DNA of 8,867 bases from Pseudomonadota bacterium (GCA_023389535.1 JAEWEH010000370.1:1-8867), one strand, 5' to 3'; counted from the stretch's first letter, positions 1 to 6,572 are shown. The notes: a model not told the origin generated them from the sequence alone. Numbers and translations are program-made.

Positions 1-342
1 CTGCCTTCCCTCCTGTACCGCGCGTGCCTTCACCACGATGGTTTCCGACGGAATGCCGCCCATATCGAAGATCTGAGTCCAGCGGAAGCTGAACCAGCCA
101 TCGCGGATGATCAGGCACTTTTTCCCGGTGGCAAATTGCCTGGCGACCGCCTCCATGCCGAACGTGCCGCTGCCCGGCACCACAATCGCCGATTCAGCCC
201 CGTAGACGTCTTTCAAGATCCTGGAAATATCTTTCATGACGCCCTGGAAGGCCTTGGACATGTGGTTCAGGGCTCTATCGGTGTACACCACCGAATATTC
301 AAGCAGGCCGTCTGGGTCGACGTTGGGCAGTAATCCGGGCAT
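1..342 (-). CDS. Class V PLP-dependent aminotransferase (alanine-glyoxylate / serine-pyruvate type), N-terminal part
   Basis: Reading the minus strand from the ATG at 342 gives 114 codons with no stop before the window edge, so about the first third of a protein usually near 380-400 residues is present. The N-terminal part includes the segment YGAESAIVVPGSGTFGMEA (residues 47-65). This is the small-domain PLP-phosphate loop (GSGT at 57-60) of the alanine-glyoxylate, serine-pyruvate and 2-aminoethylphosphonate transaminase family. It is followed by a strand and the aromatic DGWFSFRW segment (81-88), which sits where the family has its G-N/W-G-x-F-G-x-R motif. The PLP lysine lies beyond the window. 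These enzymes move an amino group from alanine, serine or a related donor to glyoxylate or pyruvate in the cytoplasm. A GGAGA Shine-Dalgarno sits a few bases upstream of the ATG. The family is clear. The exact donor and acceptor are not, because the substrate-binding part is missing. Confidence 0.85.
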   Translation of the reverse strand, partial: MPGLLPNVDPDGLLEYSVVYTDRALNHMSKAFQGVMKDISRILKDVYGAESAIVVPGSGTFGMEAVARQFATGKKCLIIRDGWFSFRWTQIFDMGGIPSETIVVKARAVQEGRQ

Positions 343-524
343 AAAGGTCTCCTATGGTTTCGACGGATTTTAGAGCATTGAGGCGGAACCACAAGCCTGA
401 AACACCTCGATCAGCCGAAAGGCGAATCGCCAGACTGGCTTCCCACGGCGCGCCTAACGTTCGCCCGTACGGTCGCTTGTACAGTCATCTGCATAATCTA
501 CATATTTACCCCTAGACCGACCGG

Positions 525-540
525 TTGCGCGCAGGCGCAA
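525..540. repeat. Perfect inverted repeat TTGCGC-N4-GCGCAA
   Basis: Two 6-base arms (525-530 and 535-540) are exact reverse complements around GCAG. There is no following T-run for rightward transcription, so it is not a simple terminator. It lies between the two divergent genes and could be a protein-binding site or a chance dyad. Confidence 0.35.
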
Positions 541-675
541 ATAAGAGTTAAGGTCAATAGACAAATAGAAATATAACTATTTCGACAAAGTCAAAGTCGC
601 TGTGGCGACGCCCGATAATCCACATTGGGCAACGAAACGTCATCATGTCTGGCAAGCATGCCCATCGCCACATCC

Positions 676-689
676 CGAGAATATTCTCG
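676..689. promoter_or_regulatory. 14-bp perfect palindrome, candidate operator of the peptidase cassette
   Basis: CGAGAATATTCTCG reads identically on both strands and ends 43 bases before the ATG at 733. A two-fold symmetric, AT-centred site just upstream of a cassette whose first gene looks like a winged-helix protein is what an operator for a dimeric regulator looks like. That it is bound by that protein is inference. No other copy was noticed in the window. Confidence 0.4.
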
Positions 690-732
690 TAATGCCAGGC
701 GAACGCTGTGTCGCCAATAACTTGTATGCGCC

Positions 733-1038
733 ATGGAAAAAAATATTGCATCCAGCCAGACCCAAAGCGACATCAACGCCGGCTGGCGAACCTTGCTTCG
801 GGCCTTTGACACCGCCCATACCACACTGCAAAAAGCAGACTTTTTCGATTCCCGCACCTCGCTGAAGCTAGGCAGCGCCCATATCGTCGAAATCATCGAT
901 TGGGCCCAGGATGCCGACTACATCGAGCCGGCCGATAAGCAAGGGCATCTGCGGCTTACACAAAAGGGTAAGGATTCATGGGCCGAGGCCCGGGATCCGG
1001 GTCCGGGCGGACGCGACCGCCACGACGACAAGGCCTGA
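733..1038 (+). CDS. Small winged-helix-like protein, first gene of the S8 peptidase cassette
   Basis: This is a 101-residue hypothetical protein. Residues about 15-35 are predicted helical. Residues about 44-84 look like a helix, a turn and a beta wing: HIVEIIDWAQDADYIEP (50-66), then GHLRLTQKGKDSWAE (71-85), with the L-T-x-x-G pattern common at the end of winged-helix domains. The tail after about residue 86 is Gly/Arg/Asp-rich and probably disordered. No catalytic motif, signal peptide or membrane segment is visible. The ATG at 733 is the only sensible start because an in-frame stop lies at 718-720, but no clear Shine-Dalgarno precedes it. It ends 23 bases before the preferred peptidase start, which suggests an operon. 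It could be a DNA-binding regulator of the cassette or a protein-interaction adaptor. I do not recognise a named family, and the winged-helix reading rests on pattern only. Confidence 0.6.
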   Translation: MEKNIASSQTQSDINAGWRTLLRAFDTAHTTLQKADFFDSRTSLKLGSAHIVEIIDWAQDADYIEPADKQGHLRLTQKGKDSWAEARDPGPGGRDRHDDKA

Positions 1039-1061
1039 AGCGGCTGGGCTATACGACTGCC

Positions 1062-2378
1062 ATGCCGCTGAAACCCTCCGCGACCGGACGTTATCTGGTG
1101 CTCCTATGCCCGGACAAGGTTCGGGAAGGCGCAAAGAAATTGGCCGACACGGCACAGATCCGTGTCGCGCGGCATGCCGGAAAGCGCAGCCGCAGCGGCA
1201 GGTCGGCCGCCTTGCGGGACCATTGCGCCGTCATCTTTGACCACATAGGCGTCGCATTGGTGCGCTGCACACCAGACAAGCAGCATCTGCTCGCGAACCT
1301 GGCCGCGGAACGGGATAGCGCCATTCTTGCCGTGGAACCGGAACGCACGGTGCATGCCAGCGCAAGCCGGCGACGCGTGTCGATCCCGACACCCGTCCCC
1401 GGTAAGGCTCAAGCCGCAGATGTCCTGCAAGCTTATTTGCAAGGCTACCGGGACGGCATAGAGGATCTATCCCGCCGCTTGCCCATCATGCGCGACGCAG
1501 ACTCCGCGGCCTCGCCGCGCTTTGACGAGTCTGCCGCCACGTGGGGTGTGCAGGCGGTGGGAGCGCATCAATCCAGCCATACGGGAAAAAACATTCGTAT
1601 TGCCGTGCTCGATACCGGCCTGGACCTGGGACACCCGGACTTTTCCGGTCGGAAAATCGTTACGCGGTCCTTCATTGCCGGCCAAACAGCACAAGACGAC
1701 AATGGGCACGGTACACATTGCGCCGGCATCGCGGCCGGCCCACCCCATCCGTCCTCGGGCCCGCGCTACGGAGTGGCGGGCGATGCCGAACTCTATATTG
1801 GTAAAGTCCTTGGCGACGAAGGCAGCGGCGGCGACGGCGGCGTACTGGAAGGCATAGATTGGGCCATCGAGCATCAATGCCAGATTATTTCCATGTCGTT
1901 GGGCAGCCCCGTTCAGGCAGGGCAGGCCTATTCCAGCATCTTCGAAGAAGTCGCGCGTCCCGCATTGTCGGCAGGCACCGTCATCATTGCCGCAGCGGGC
2001 AATGACAGTCGACGGCCCGGCCACATCGCGCCCGTTTCACACCCGGCCAACTGTCCCTCGATCATGGCGGTGGCGGCGGTGGACCAAGCCATGCAGCTTG
2101 CCGCTTTCTCCAGCGGCGGCTTGCTAGCAGAAGGCGGCAAGGTCGACATTGCGGCTCCCGGAGTCGATGTACTGTCGTCCTGGCCGACACCGCAACTCTA
2201 CAACACCATCAGCGGCACCAGCATGGCTACGCCTTTTGTCGCGGGCGCCGCCGCGCTGTATGCACAGGCCGACACCAATGCGCGCGGCCAAGAATTGCTT
2301 GACACCTTGCTGCGGCGAGCCGCGGCACTGGGACTGCCCGAACGGGATACAGGCGCAGGCCTGGTGCAGGTCCCTTGA
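1062..2378 (+). CDS. Subtilisin-like serine peptidase (S8 family) with N-terminal propeptide-like domain
   Basis: A 438-residue protein that hydrolyses peptide bonds through an Asp-His-Ser triad. All elements are intact: Asp184 in VLDTGLDLGHPDF, His216 in DNGHGTHCAG, oxyanion Asn314 in AAAGND and Ser387 in SGTSMATP. Residues about 7-98 (GRYLVLLCP through AVEPERT) have the beta-alpha-beta-beta-alpha-beta pattern of an I9-type propeptide, which in this family assists folding and blocks the active site until cleaved. A helical linker follows (about 115-150), then the catalytic domain (about 155-435). No signal peptide, membrane helix or cell-wall anchor is visible, so the enzyme may act in the cytoplasm, unlike most subtilases. 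The frame also opens at an ATG at 978 with an AAAGGG/AAGGA stretch just before it. That start would add 28 basic, low-complexity residues and overlap the preceding gene by 61 bases, so 1062 is preferred although its ribosome site is poor. Confidence 0.92.
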   Translation: MPLKPSATGRYLVLLCPDKVREGAKKLADTAQIRVARHAGKRSRSGRSAALRDHCAVIFDHIGVALVRCTPDKQHLLANLAAERDSAILAVEPERTVHASASRRRVSIPTPVPGKAQAADVLQAYLQGYRDGIEDLSRRLPIMRDADSAASPRFDESAATWGVQAVGAHQSSHTGKNIRIAVLDTGLDLGHPDFSGRKIVTRSFIAGQTAQDDNGHGTHCAGIAAGPPHPSSGPRYGVAGDAELYIGKVLGDEGSGGDGGVLEGIDWAIEHQCQIISMSLGSPVQAGQAYSSIFEEVARPALSAGTVIIAAAGNDSRRPGHIAPVSHPANCPSIMAVAAVDQAMQLAAFSSGGLLAEGGKVDIAAPGVDVLSSWPTPQLYNTISGTSMATPFVAGAAALYAQADTNARGQELLDTLLRRAAALGLPERDTGAGLVQVP

Positions 2379-2384
2379 AATGGC

Positions 2385-2390
2385 GGGAGG
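2385..2390 (+). promoter_or_regulatory. Shine-Dalgarno that fixes a GTG start
   Basis: GGGAGG lies five bases before the GTG at 2396 and just beyond the peptidase stop at 2376-2378. It favours the GTG over the TTG at 2375, which overlaps the peptidase stop and has no comparable site. Confidence 0.7.
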
Positions 2391-2395
2391 CGGAC

Positions 2396-2617
2396 GTGTC
2401 GCACATCAAGTTATCGATTCTCGTCCAGGATACTTGGCGAGACCGCTTTCCCGAAGTCGTGGAAAACTGCAGGCGCGCCGGCCTGGTCGTACAGCGAGAG
2501 CTAATTGCCGTCGGCATCATTATCGGCTCCATTGATGAAAACAGCGTCAGCGTACTGACACAAATCGAAGGCGTGCGCGCCGTCGAGCGAGAACGCACAA
2601 ATTGGGGACTGGATTAA
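2396..2617 (+). CDS. Stand-alone subtilisin propeptide-like (I9-type) protein, candidate inhibitor or folding partner
   Basis: A 73-residue protein encoded 17 bases after the S8 peptidase. The order of predicted elements is strand (KLSILVQD, 5-12), helix (RFPEVVENCRRAG, 17-29), strand (LVVQRELIAV, 30-39), strand (GIIIGSID, 40-47), helix (SVSVLTQIEG, 50-59) and strand (VRAVERERT, 60-68). That is the ferredoxin-like fold of subtilisin propeptides. Its end, AVERERT at 62-68, matches AVEPERT at 90-96 of the peptidase's own N-terminal domain. Free I9-like proteins that inhibit subtilases are known, for example Pleurotus POIA1 and yeast proteinase B inhibitor 2. A role as a trans-acting inhibitor or intramolecular-chaperone substitute for the neighbouring enzyme is therefore likely, though inferred. 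It has no signal peptide, which fits a cytoplasmic enzyme. A TTG start at 2375 would add seven residues but is less likely. Confidence 0.75.
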   Translation: MSHIKLSILVQDTWRDRFPEVVENCRRAGLVVQRELIAVGIIIGSIDENSVSVLTQIEGVRAVERERTNWGLD

Positions 2618-2775
2618 GCGCGACGGCATGCGCTTGCGGCGAGCGAAACGCACTCATGCTGCCACTGTTCAAGGCTCAGGGCCGCACCATCGGGACCGAG
2701 ATAGCGGATCCGTGTGTGCTGCGCTTGCGCTTCGCCGCAGCGAGCCCGGCCGAAAACGGCGAACGCATGCCTTCG
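2618..2775. other. Spacer between convergent peptidase cassette and lysR-type gene
   Basis: This 158-bp GC-rich spacer has a 6-bp stem with a 12-base loop (2718-2723 with 2736-2741), but no T-run, so it is a poor intrinsic terminator. Short open frames cross it, but none is recognisable. No clear terminator is visible for either converging transcript. Confidence 0.4.
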
Positions 2776-3690
2776 TCACGCGCCCAAGGGTTCAAAATAC
2801 CGTGAATCCAGCATGACGCGCCTGGCAATGTTCACCAGCGCCGCAATGCCTTCCGAGCGTGTCGCTTTGGGATAGGCCGCGCAGATATGCAGCGGTGCAA
2901 AGGGTGTTTTCTGCCGATACTTCACCACCAAGCCCTTCTGGATTTCATCCCGCAAAATACACGTCGGCAGCACCCCTATCCCCACGCCTCCAGCGACCAG
3001 CCGCGCAAGCATCGCCAAACTGTTGCATGTGCTCAGGGTCAGTGCCGCGCCGCCCTCTTCTTCCCACCAGTGAAGCATCATTTCATGCAAGGGTGAAGAC
3101 TTGGGCATGCAGAGAATAGTGATGTCCGCCACCGTTTGGGGTTCGGCGAGATTGGCCGGCAATGGCCTCGCCCGACTTCCCATCCACGCCACCGGAGCGA
3201 GCGCCAATGGCTCGACGTGCATGTGCGACGGGTAGCCCGGATCGGCAAGAAACGCTACATCCAGCCGATTGGCGCTCAGCTCGTCCGAGAGTACAAAACT
3301 ATTGCTCACGGTCAATTCGACCTTGAGCCTCGGATAGCGTTCGCCGAATAAGGAAATGATCTTGGGCAGCACAGCGATGGCGATGGTCTCGGACGACCCC
3401 ACCCGCAACGTTCCGTGCAGCGGATCGCCGGTGCGCAGGCGGGTCTCCATTTCATCGAGCAGCTTCAGTATTTGTTCCGTGTAATGGGTGGCGATGACTC
3501 CGTCCGCATTCAGCTTGGCGGCCCGGCCATCTCTTTCAAAGAACTGCTTGCCGAACGCCTCTTCCAGCTCGCGGATCCGCAGCGAAATGGTGGGTTGAGT
3601 GACATTGATGACTTTGGCTGCGGCCTGGAACGAGCCCAGCCTGGAGATCGCGGCCAGCGCTTCGATTTGGGCGAGCGAATAGCGACGCAT
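2776..3690 (-). CDS. LysR-type transcriptional regulator of the adjacent catabolic operon
   Basis: A 304-residue protein of the usual LysR length. The winged helix-turn-helix is at about residues 5-62, with the typical SFQAAAKVINVTQPTISLRIRELEE stretch split as FQAAAKVINVTQP (21-33) and TISLRIRELEEAFG (34-47). A linker helix follows (about 65-88). The two-lobed effector-binding domain begins at GTLRVGSSE and extends to about residue 295. LysR proteins bind as tetramers and switch on a divergent gene when a pathway metabolite is bound. The start at 3690 has AGGGA a few bases upstream, and the gene lies back to back with the lyase operon at 3784 across a 93-bp shared control region. It is therefore the likely regulator of that operon. 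The effector is unknown, but by analogy would be the substrate or an intermediate. Confidence 0.95.
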   Translation of the reverse strand: MRRYSLAQIEALAAISRLGSFQAAAKVINVTQPTISLRIRELEEAFGKQFFERDGRAAKLNADGVIATHYTEQILKLLDEMETRLRTGDPLHGTLRVGSSETIAIAVLPKIISLFGERYPRLKVELTVSNSFVLSDELSANRLDVAFLADPGYPSHMHVEPLALAPVAWMGSRARPLPANLAEPQTVADITILCMPKSSPLHEMMLHWWEEEGGAALTLSTCNSLAMLARLVAGGVGIGVLPTCILRDEIQKGLVVKYRQKTPFAPLHICAAYPKATRSEGIAALVNIARRVMLDSRYFEPLGA

Positions 3691-3724
3691 TGGAAATCCC
3701 TATATAAAACCCATCAAAAGTTTA

Positions 3725-3735
3725 ATTAGTCTAAT
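3725..3735. promoter_or_regulatory. Candidate LysR binding dyad in the divergent promoter region
   Basis: ATTAG-T-CTAAT is a perfect 5+1+5 dyad in the 93-bp gap between the divergent regulator and lyase genes. It lies about 60 bases from the lyase ATG and 35 from the regulator ATG. The gap is much more AT-rich than its surroundings. The symmetric register does not reproduce T-N11-A exactly, so assignment as the regulator's site rests on position and symmetry. A second short palindrome, GTTTAAAC (3766-3773), directly precedes the GGGAG ribosome site (3774-3778) of the lyase gene. Confidence 0.45.
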
Positions 3736-3783
3736 AGATAGGAGATTGCTAGGATAGTTTCAGATGTTTAAACGGGAGTAAAA

Positions 3784-4746
3784 ATGAGCAAAGCAAAACG
3801 ATTACGCCAAGCCATCCACGCACCGGAAATCCTGGTACTGCCAGGGGTTTTCGACGGCTTCAGCACCCGCTTGGTCGAACACATGGGCTACGCAAACGCC
3901 TTCATTACCGGAAGTGGCGTAAGCGAGTCGCGCCTGGGGCAAGTCGACGTGGGCATCATGGGCATGGAAGAAAACGTGGCGGCCGTCAGAAGCATTGCCG
4001 CGTGCTCGGACCTTGCGCTATTGGCGGACGGAGACACCGGATACGGGAACGCAATCAATGCTTATCACATGGCACGCGGGTTCGAGCGCGCCGGCGCGGC
4101 GGGCATCATGCTTGAAGACCAAGTCTGGCCGAAGCGTTGCGGGCACATGCGCGGCAAAGAGGTGATTCCGCAAGATGAAATGGTGCAAAAGCTGCGCGCG
4201 GCCTGCGAAGCGCGCGAGGACCAGGATTTTGTCATCAAATCCAGGACCGATACCCTGGCTACACACGGGCTGGACGAGGTCATCCGGCGCTTGAACGCCT
4301 ATGCCGAAGCCGGTGCAGACCTGCTTTTTGCCGATGCCCTGCTGGATGCCGACCAGATTCGCACGGTCGCGGCGAATGTTCCCAAGCCTTTGTGCGTCAA
4401 CATGGGCTTCGGGATACGCCAAAGGTCGACCACGCCGCTATTGTCCGCCGCGCAGCTTCAGGAGCTCGGCGTCGCAGTGGTCATCTATCCTCGCCTTTTG
4501 ACCGCCTGCGCGCTGGCGGGCATGAAAAAGGGACTGGAAATTCTGGGTGAATCCATCAGCACCGGCAAGACGGCGGACCGGCCCGATGTAGCCTTGAGCT
4601 TTGAAGAGCTCAATGCCATCATGGGCATGGGCGACATTCAGAATATGGAGGCGCGTTACCTGACACCGGCTCAAAAGGCGGCGAAGTATGGCAAGGGCGA
4701 GACCGGCCCCATCGGTACGGGAGCAAGTCATGAACGAGTCGCCTGA
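3784..4746 (+). CDS. Isocitrate lyase / PEP mutase superfamily C-C lyase, 2-methylisocitrate lyase-like
   Basis: A 320-residue TIM-barrel enzyme near the usual 290-300 length of PrpB-type lyases. Metal-site acidic residues are in ADGDTGYGNA (Asp82, Asp84). EDQ (111-113) follows, and PKRCGH (116-121) carries the catalytic Cys119 of the lyase branch. Arg153 is in KSRTDT, Asn206 is in CVNMGFG, and the YPR segment is at 235-237. The K-R-C-G-H motif indicates a true C-C lyase of 2-hydroxy acids (methylisocitrate or 2,3-dimethylmalate type, giving pyruvate or another keto acid plus a dicarboxylate) rather than a phosphonate mutase. Where PrpB has FPEA this protein has FADA (182-185), replacing an active-site Glu with Asp, so the substrate may differ. 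It is the first gene of the operon, has a GGGAG site five bases before its ATG, and its 3' end overlaps the next gene by 17 bases. No other propionate-cycle gene (prpC, acnD) is present. Confidence 0.87.
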   Translation: MSKAKRLRQAIHAPEILVLPGVFDGFSTRLVEHMGYANAFITGSGVSESRLGQVDVGIMGMEENVAAVRSIAACSDLALLADGDTGYGNAINAYHMARGFERAGAAGIMLEDQVWPKRCGHMRGKEVIPQDEMVQKLRAACEAREDQDFVIKSRTDTLATHGLDEVIRRLNAYAEAGADLLFADALLDADQIRTVAANVPKPLCVNMGFGIRQRSTTPLLSAAQLQELGVAVVIYPRLLTACALAGMKKGLEILGESISTGKTADRPDVALSFEELNAIMGMGDIQNMEARYLTPAQKAAKYGKGETGPIGTGASHERVA

Positions 4747-5572
4747 TATGCGGCGGGCACTGCCGGCGGGCGCCACGGATTGCCATGCGCATGTCATCAA
4801 AAAGGATATGCCGCTTGCCAGCGGGCGGCACTCGCAGCCCGCACGCGACGCAAGCGTCCAGGACTACCTGCACATCCTGGATACCCATGGCGTGACCTAC
4901 GGGCTGCTGACGGCGCCCAGCTTCTATGGTCCCCACAACGACGTACTACTCGACGCTTTGGCTCAGGCTGGCGGTCGGCTTCGGGGCACCGCCATTGTCG
5001 ACCCCGGCATCAGCGAAACAGCGCTTTCCGATATGCGGGACAAAGGCGTGTGCGGCCTGCGGCTCAACTGGGTAAAGCGCGACGCCCTGCCGGACATCAA
5101 CGCGCCCGAGTATGCGAATCTGCTTGCCAAGGCAAAAAACCTGGGGCTGCACATCGAGGTATACCTGGAAGGAGAGCTGCTGCCGCCCGTGCTGAAAGCC
5201 ATCAATCGCAGCGGTGCGCGTGCAGTCATCGACCACTTCGGCAATCCCGGCGGCGCCGACGGGGTTGAAAGCGCAGGCTTTCGCGCCTTGCTCGATGCCA
5301 TCGCCGCGGGCAACACCTGGGTCAAGCTATCGGCGCCGTTTCGTTTGCGCGGCAGCGACCCGGCCATCCTCGCCAAGCGGATCCTCGCCCAATCCAATGG
5401 CGAACGCGCCGTCTGGGCCACCGATTGGCCTTGGGTGGGATTCGAAGACAAGATCAGCTATCAACAATGCATCGACGGACTCTTTGAATGGGTACCGGAC
5501 AACGCGGTTCGAGATCGTATTCTCACCAAGACTCCGCATGAGCTTTTTGGGTTCAGCCCCCCGGTGAAGTAA
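4730..5572 (+). CDS. Amidohydrolase-2 family metal-dependent hydrolase, lactonase-like (COG3618 / LigI type)
   Basis: A 280-residue TIM-barrel hydrolase related to 2-pyrone-4,6-dicarboxylate lactonase and sulfomuconolactone hydrolase, which open cyclic esters in aromatic and sugar-acid degradation. Visible motifs: strand-1 TDCHAHV with His19 and His21, GLRLNW (109-114) contributing Arg111, HIEVYLEG (141-148), IDHFG with His169, VKLSAPFR (198-205) and ATDWPW with Asp232, the general-base aspartate in LigI-type enzymes. The ATG at 4730 has GGGAG six bases upstream and overlaps the lyase stop by 17 bases, implying translational coupling. An earlier ATG at 4688 would extend the overlap to 59 bases and add 14 basic residues, so it is not preferred. 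Its place after a C-C lyase suggests that it hydrolyses a lactone whose product feeds the lyase. The substrate is unknown. Confidence 0.88.
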   Translation: MNESPDMRRALPAGATDCHAHVIKKDMPLASGRHSQPARDASVQDYLHILDTHGVTYGLLTAPSFYGPHNDVLLDALAQAGGRLRGTAIVDPGISETALSDMRDKGVCGLRLNWVKRDALPDINAPEYANLLAKAKNLGLHIEVYLEGELLPPVLKAINRSGARAVIDHFGNPGGADGVESAGFRALLDAIAAGNTWVKLSAPFRLRGSDPAILAKRILAQSNGERAVWATDWPWVGFEDKISYQQCIDGLFEWVPDNAVRDRILTKTPHELFGFSPPVK

Positions 5573-5624
5573 CCCACTAGGGGATACATCGCCCTATTCA
5601 ATCTGAAAGTAAGGAGACAACACC

Positions 5625-6572
5625 ATGAATAAATATAAATTGATCGGTGCCGCCATCTTGATGGCCTTCGCGCAGCTTTCCGTGGCCAAAGACGTCGCCA
5701 AGCTCATCATCCCCACCGCGCCGGGCGGCGGCACCGACACCCTCTTTCGCGCCATTGCTCAATACGCCGAGCCGCATCTGGATGCAACGCTCGTTGTGCA
5801 AAATGCCGGCGGCGCGGGCGGGGCGATCGGCGTAAGCCAGCTTACCCGCTCAAAACCGGACGGACTGACCATGGCGGGTGTCTGGATGGGTCCCATTACC
5901 GTGGCTCCGCACACCATCGACACCACCTATGGGCTGGACGATTACATTCCCGTCATCCAGCTCGATAGCGCCCCCTACGTCCTATGTGTCCGCCCCGACT
6001 TCCCCGCCAACAACGGCAAGGAACTGCTCGATGCACTGAAAAGCAAGCCGGACGCCTACACCTTCGGTACCGATGGGGTCGCGGGCCCCGGCCAGCTCGC
6101 CGCCGAGCGTGTCTTCCAGTCGTTTGGCATCAAAGCGCGCGACATTCCGTATCGCGGCGCCGGGGAAACCATGCCCGCGCTTCTGGGCGGCGTGGTCGAC
6201 ATCTATGTCGGCTCGGTGCCCCCGGCCGTCACCATGGAAAAGGCGGGTACCGCCAAGTGCTTGCTGGCCACCTCCGCCAAGCCGGTCGCTGCGCTGCCCA
6301 AGGCCACCAGCTTGGGCGAGCTCGGCATACCCGAAAAACAAACCCTGCTCTGGCACGGCATCATCGTACCGGCCGGCACCCCCGACGCGGCCGTAAAGCG
6401 TATTGGGGATGCGTTTGAAACGGCGGCCAATTCTCCAGAGATGGCTAAGTTCTTTGAAACGGCGGGAGTCGAGAAAGCGATACTCCGACGTGAGGCGTTC
6501 ACCGCCCATATACGCGAAGAATATGCGAGCCTGGGCAAGCTGGTCCAAAGCCTGGGCCTGAAAAAGCAATGA
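5625..6572 (+). CDS. Bug-family (TctC-type) periplasmic solute-binding protein
   Basis: A 315-residue protein with a cleavable signal peptide: basic MNKYK, a hydrophobic core at 6-17 and a likely cut after SVA (about residue 21). Family signatures follow: IIPTAPGGGTDTLFR (28-42), VVQNAGGAGGAIG (57-69), DDYIPV (105-110), GPGQLAAERVF (154-164) and the IPYRGAGETMPALLGG segment (174-189), where the backbone grips a ligand carboxylate. Members bind di- and tricarboxylates, keto acids, nicotinate and similar anions for tripartite tricarboxylate transporters, and are greatly expanded in Bordetella-like bacteria. No tctA/tctB membrane partners lie in the window, so it would use a transporter encoded elsewhere or act as a sensor. 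AAGGAG (5611-5616) gives a strong ribosome site. Its stop overlaps the next gene in ATGA. Confidence 0.95.
   Translation: MNKYKLIGAAILMAFAQLSVAKDVAKLIIPTAPGGGTDTLFRAIAQYAEPHLDATLVVQNAGGAGGAIGVSQLTRSKPDGLTMAGVWMGPITVAPHTIDTTYGLDDYIPVIQLDSAPYVLCVRPDFPANNGKELLDALKSKPDAYTFGTDGVAGPGQLAAERVFQSFGIKARDIPYRGAGETMPALLGGVVDIYVGSVPPAVTMEKAGTAKCLLATSAKPVAALPKATSLGELGIPEKQTLLWHGIIVPAGTPDAAVKRIGDAFETAANSPEMAKFFETAGVEKAILRREAFTAHIREEYASLGKLVQSLGLKKQ

Larger units (their letters stand above)
343..732. other. Intergenic region between divergent genes (aminotransferase and peptidase cassette)
   Basis: This stretch separates the minus-strand aminotransferase from the plus-strand gene at 733 and should hold both promoters. 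Short open frames cross it on both strands, but none has a recognisable protein, a good ribosome site or a plausible continuation. Positions 541-590 are clearly AT-rich, and TATAAC at 572-577 could serve as a -10 for rightward transcription, although no convincing -35 is seen. It contains a TTGCGC/GCGCAA inverted repeat at 525-540, a tandem AAAGTC pair at 587-598 and a 14-bp palindrome at 676-689. No tRNA, IS end or coding remnant was recognised. Confidence 0.6.

Noticed and set aside
591..896. A 101-codon minus-strand frame overlapping the start of the small winged-helix-like gene
   Set aside because: No recognisable protein, no good start signal and it occupies the likely promoter; the plus-strand gene fits the operon better.
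978..1061. Upstream ATG extension of the S8 peptidase
   Set aside because: It would add 28 basic, low-complexity residues and overlap the preceding gene by 61 bases; the propeptide-like domain begins just after the ATG at 1062. It remains possible because a purine-rich stretch precedes it.
1467..2024. A 185-codon open frame opposite the S8 peptidase
   Set aside because: It lies wholly within the conserved catalytic domain, has no recognisable motif and arises from GC-rich codon bias.
2718..2741. A GC-rich stem-loop as terminator for the peptidase cassette
   Set aside because: The stem has only six pairs with a 12-base loop and no T-run on either strand.
2602..2805. A 67-codon plus-strand frame after the I9-like gene
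   Set aside because: It overlaps the end of both neighbouring genes, has no ribosome site and resembles no known protein.
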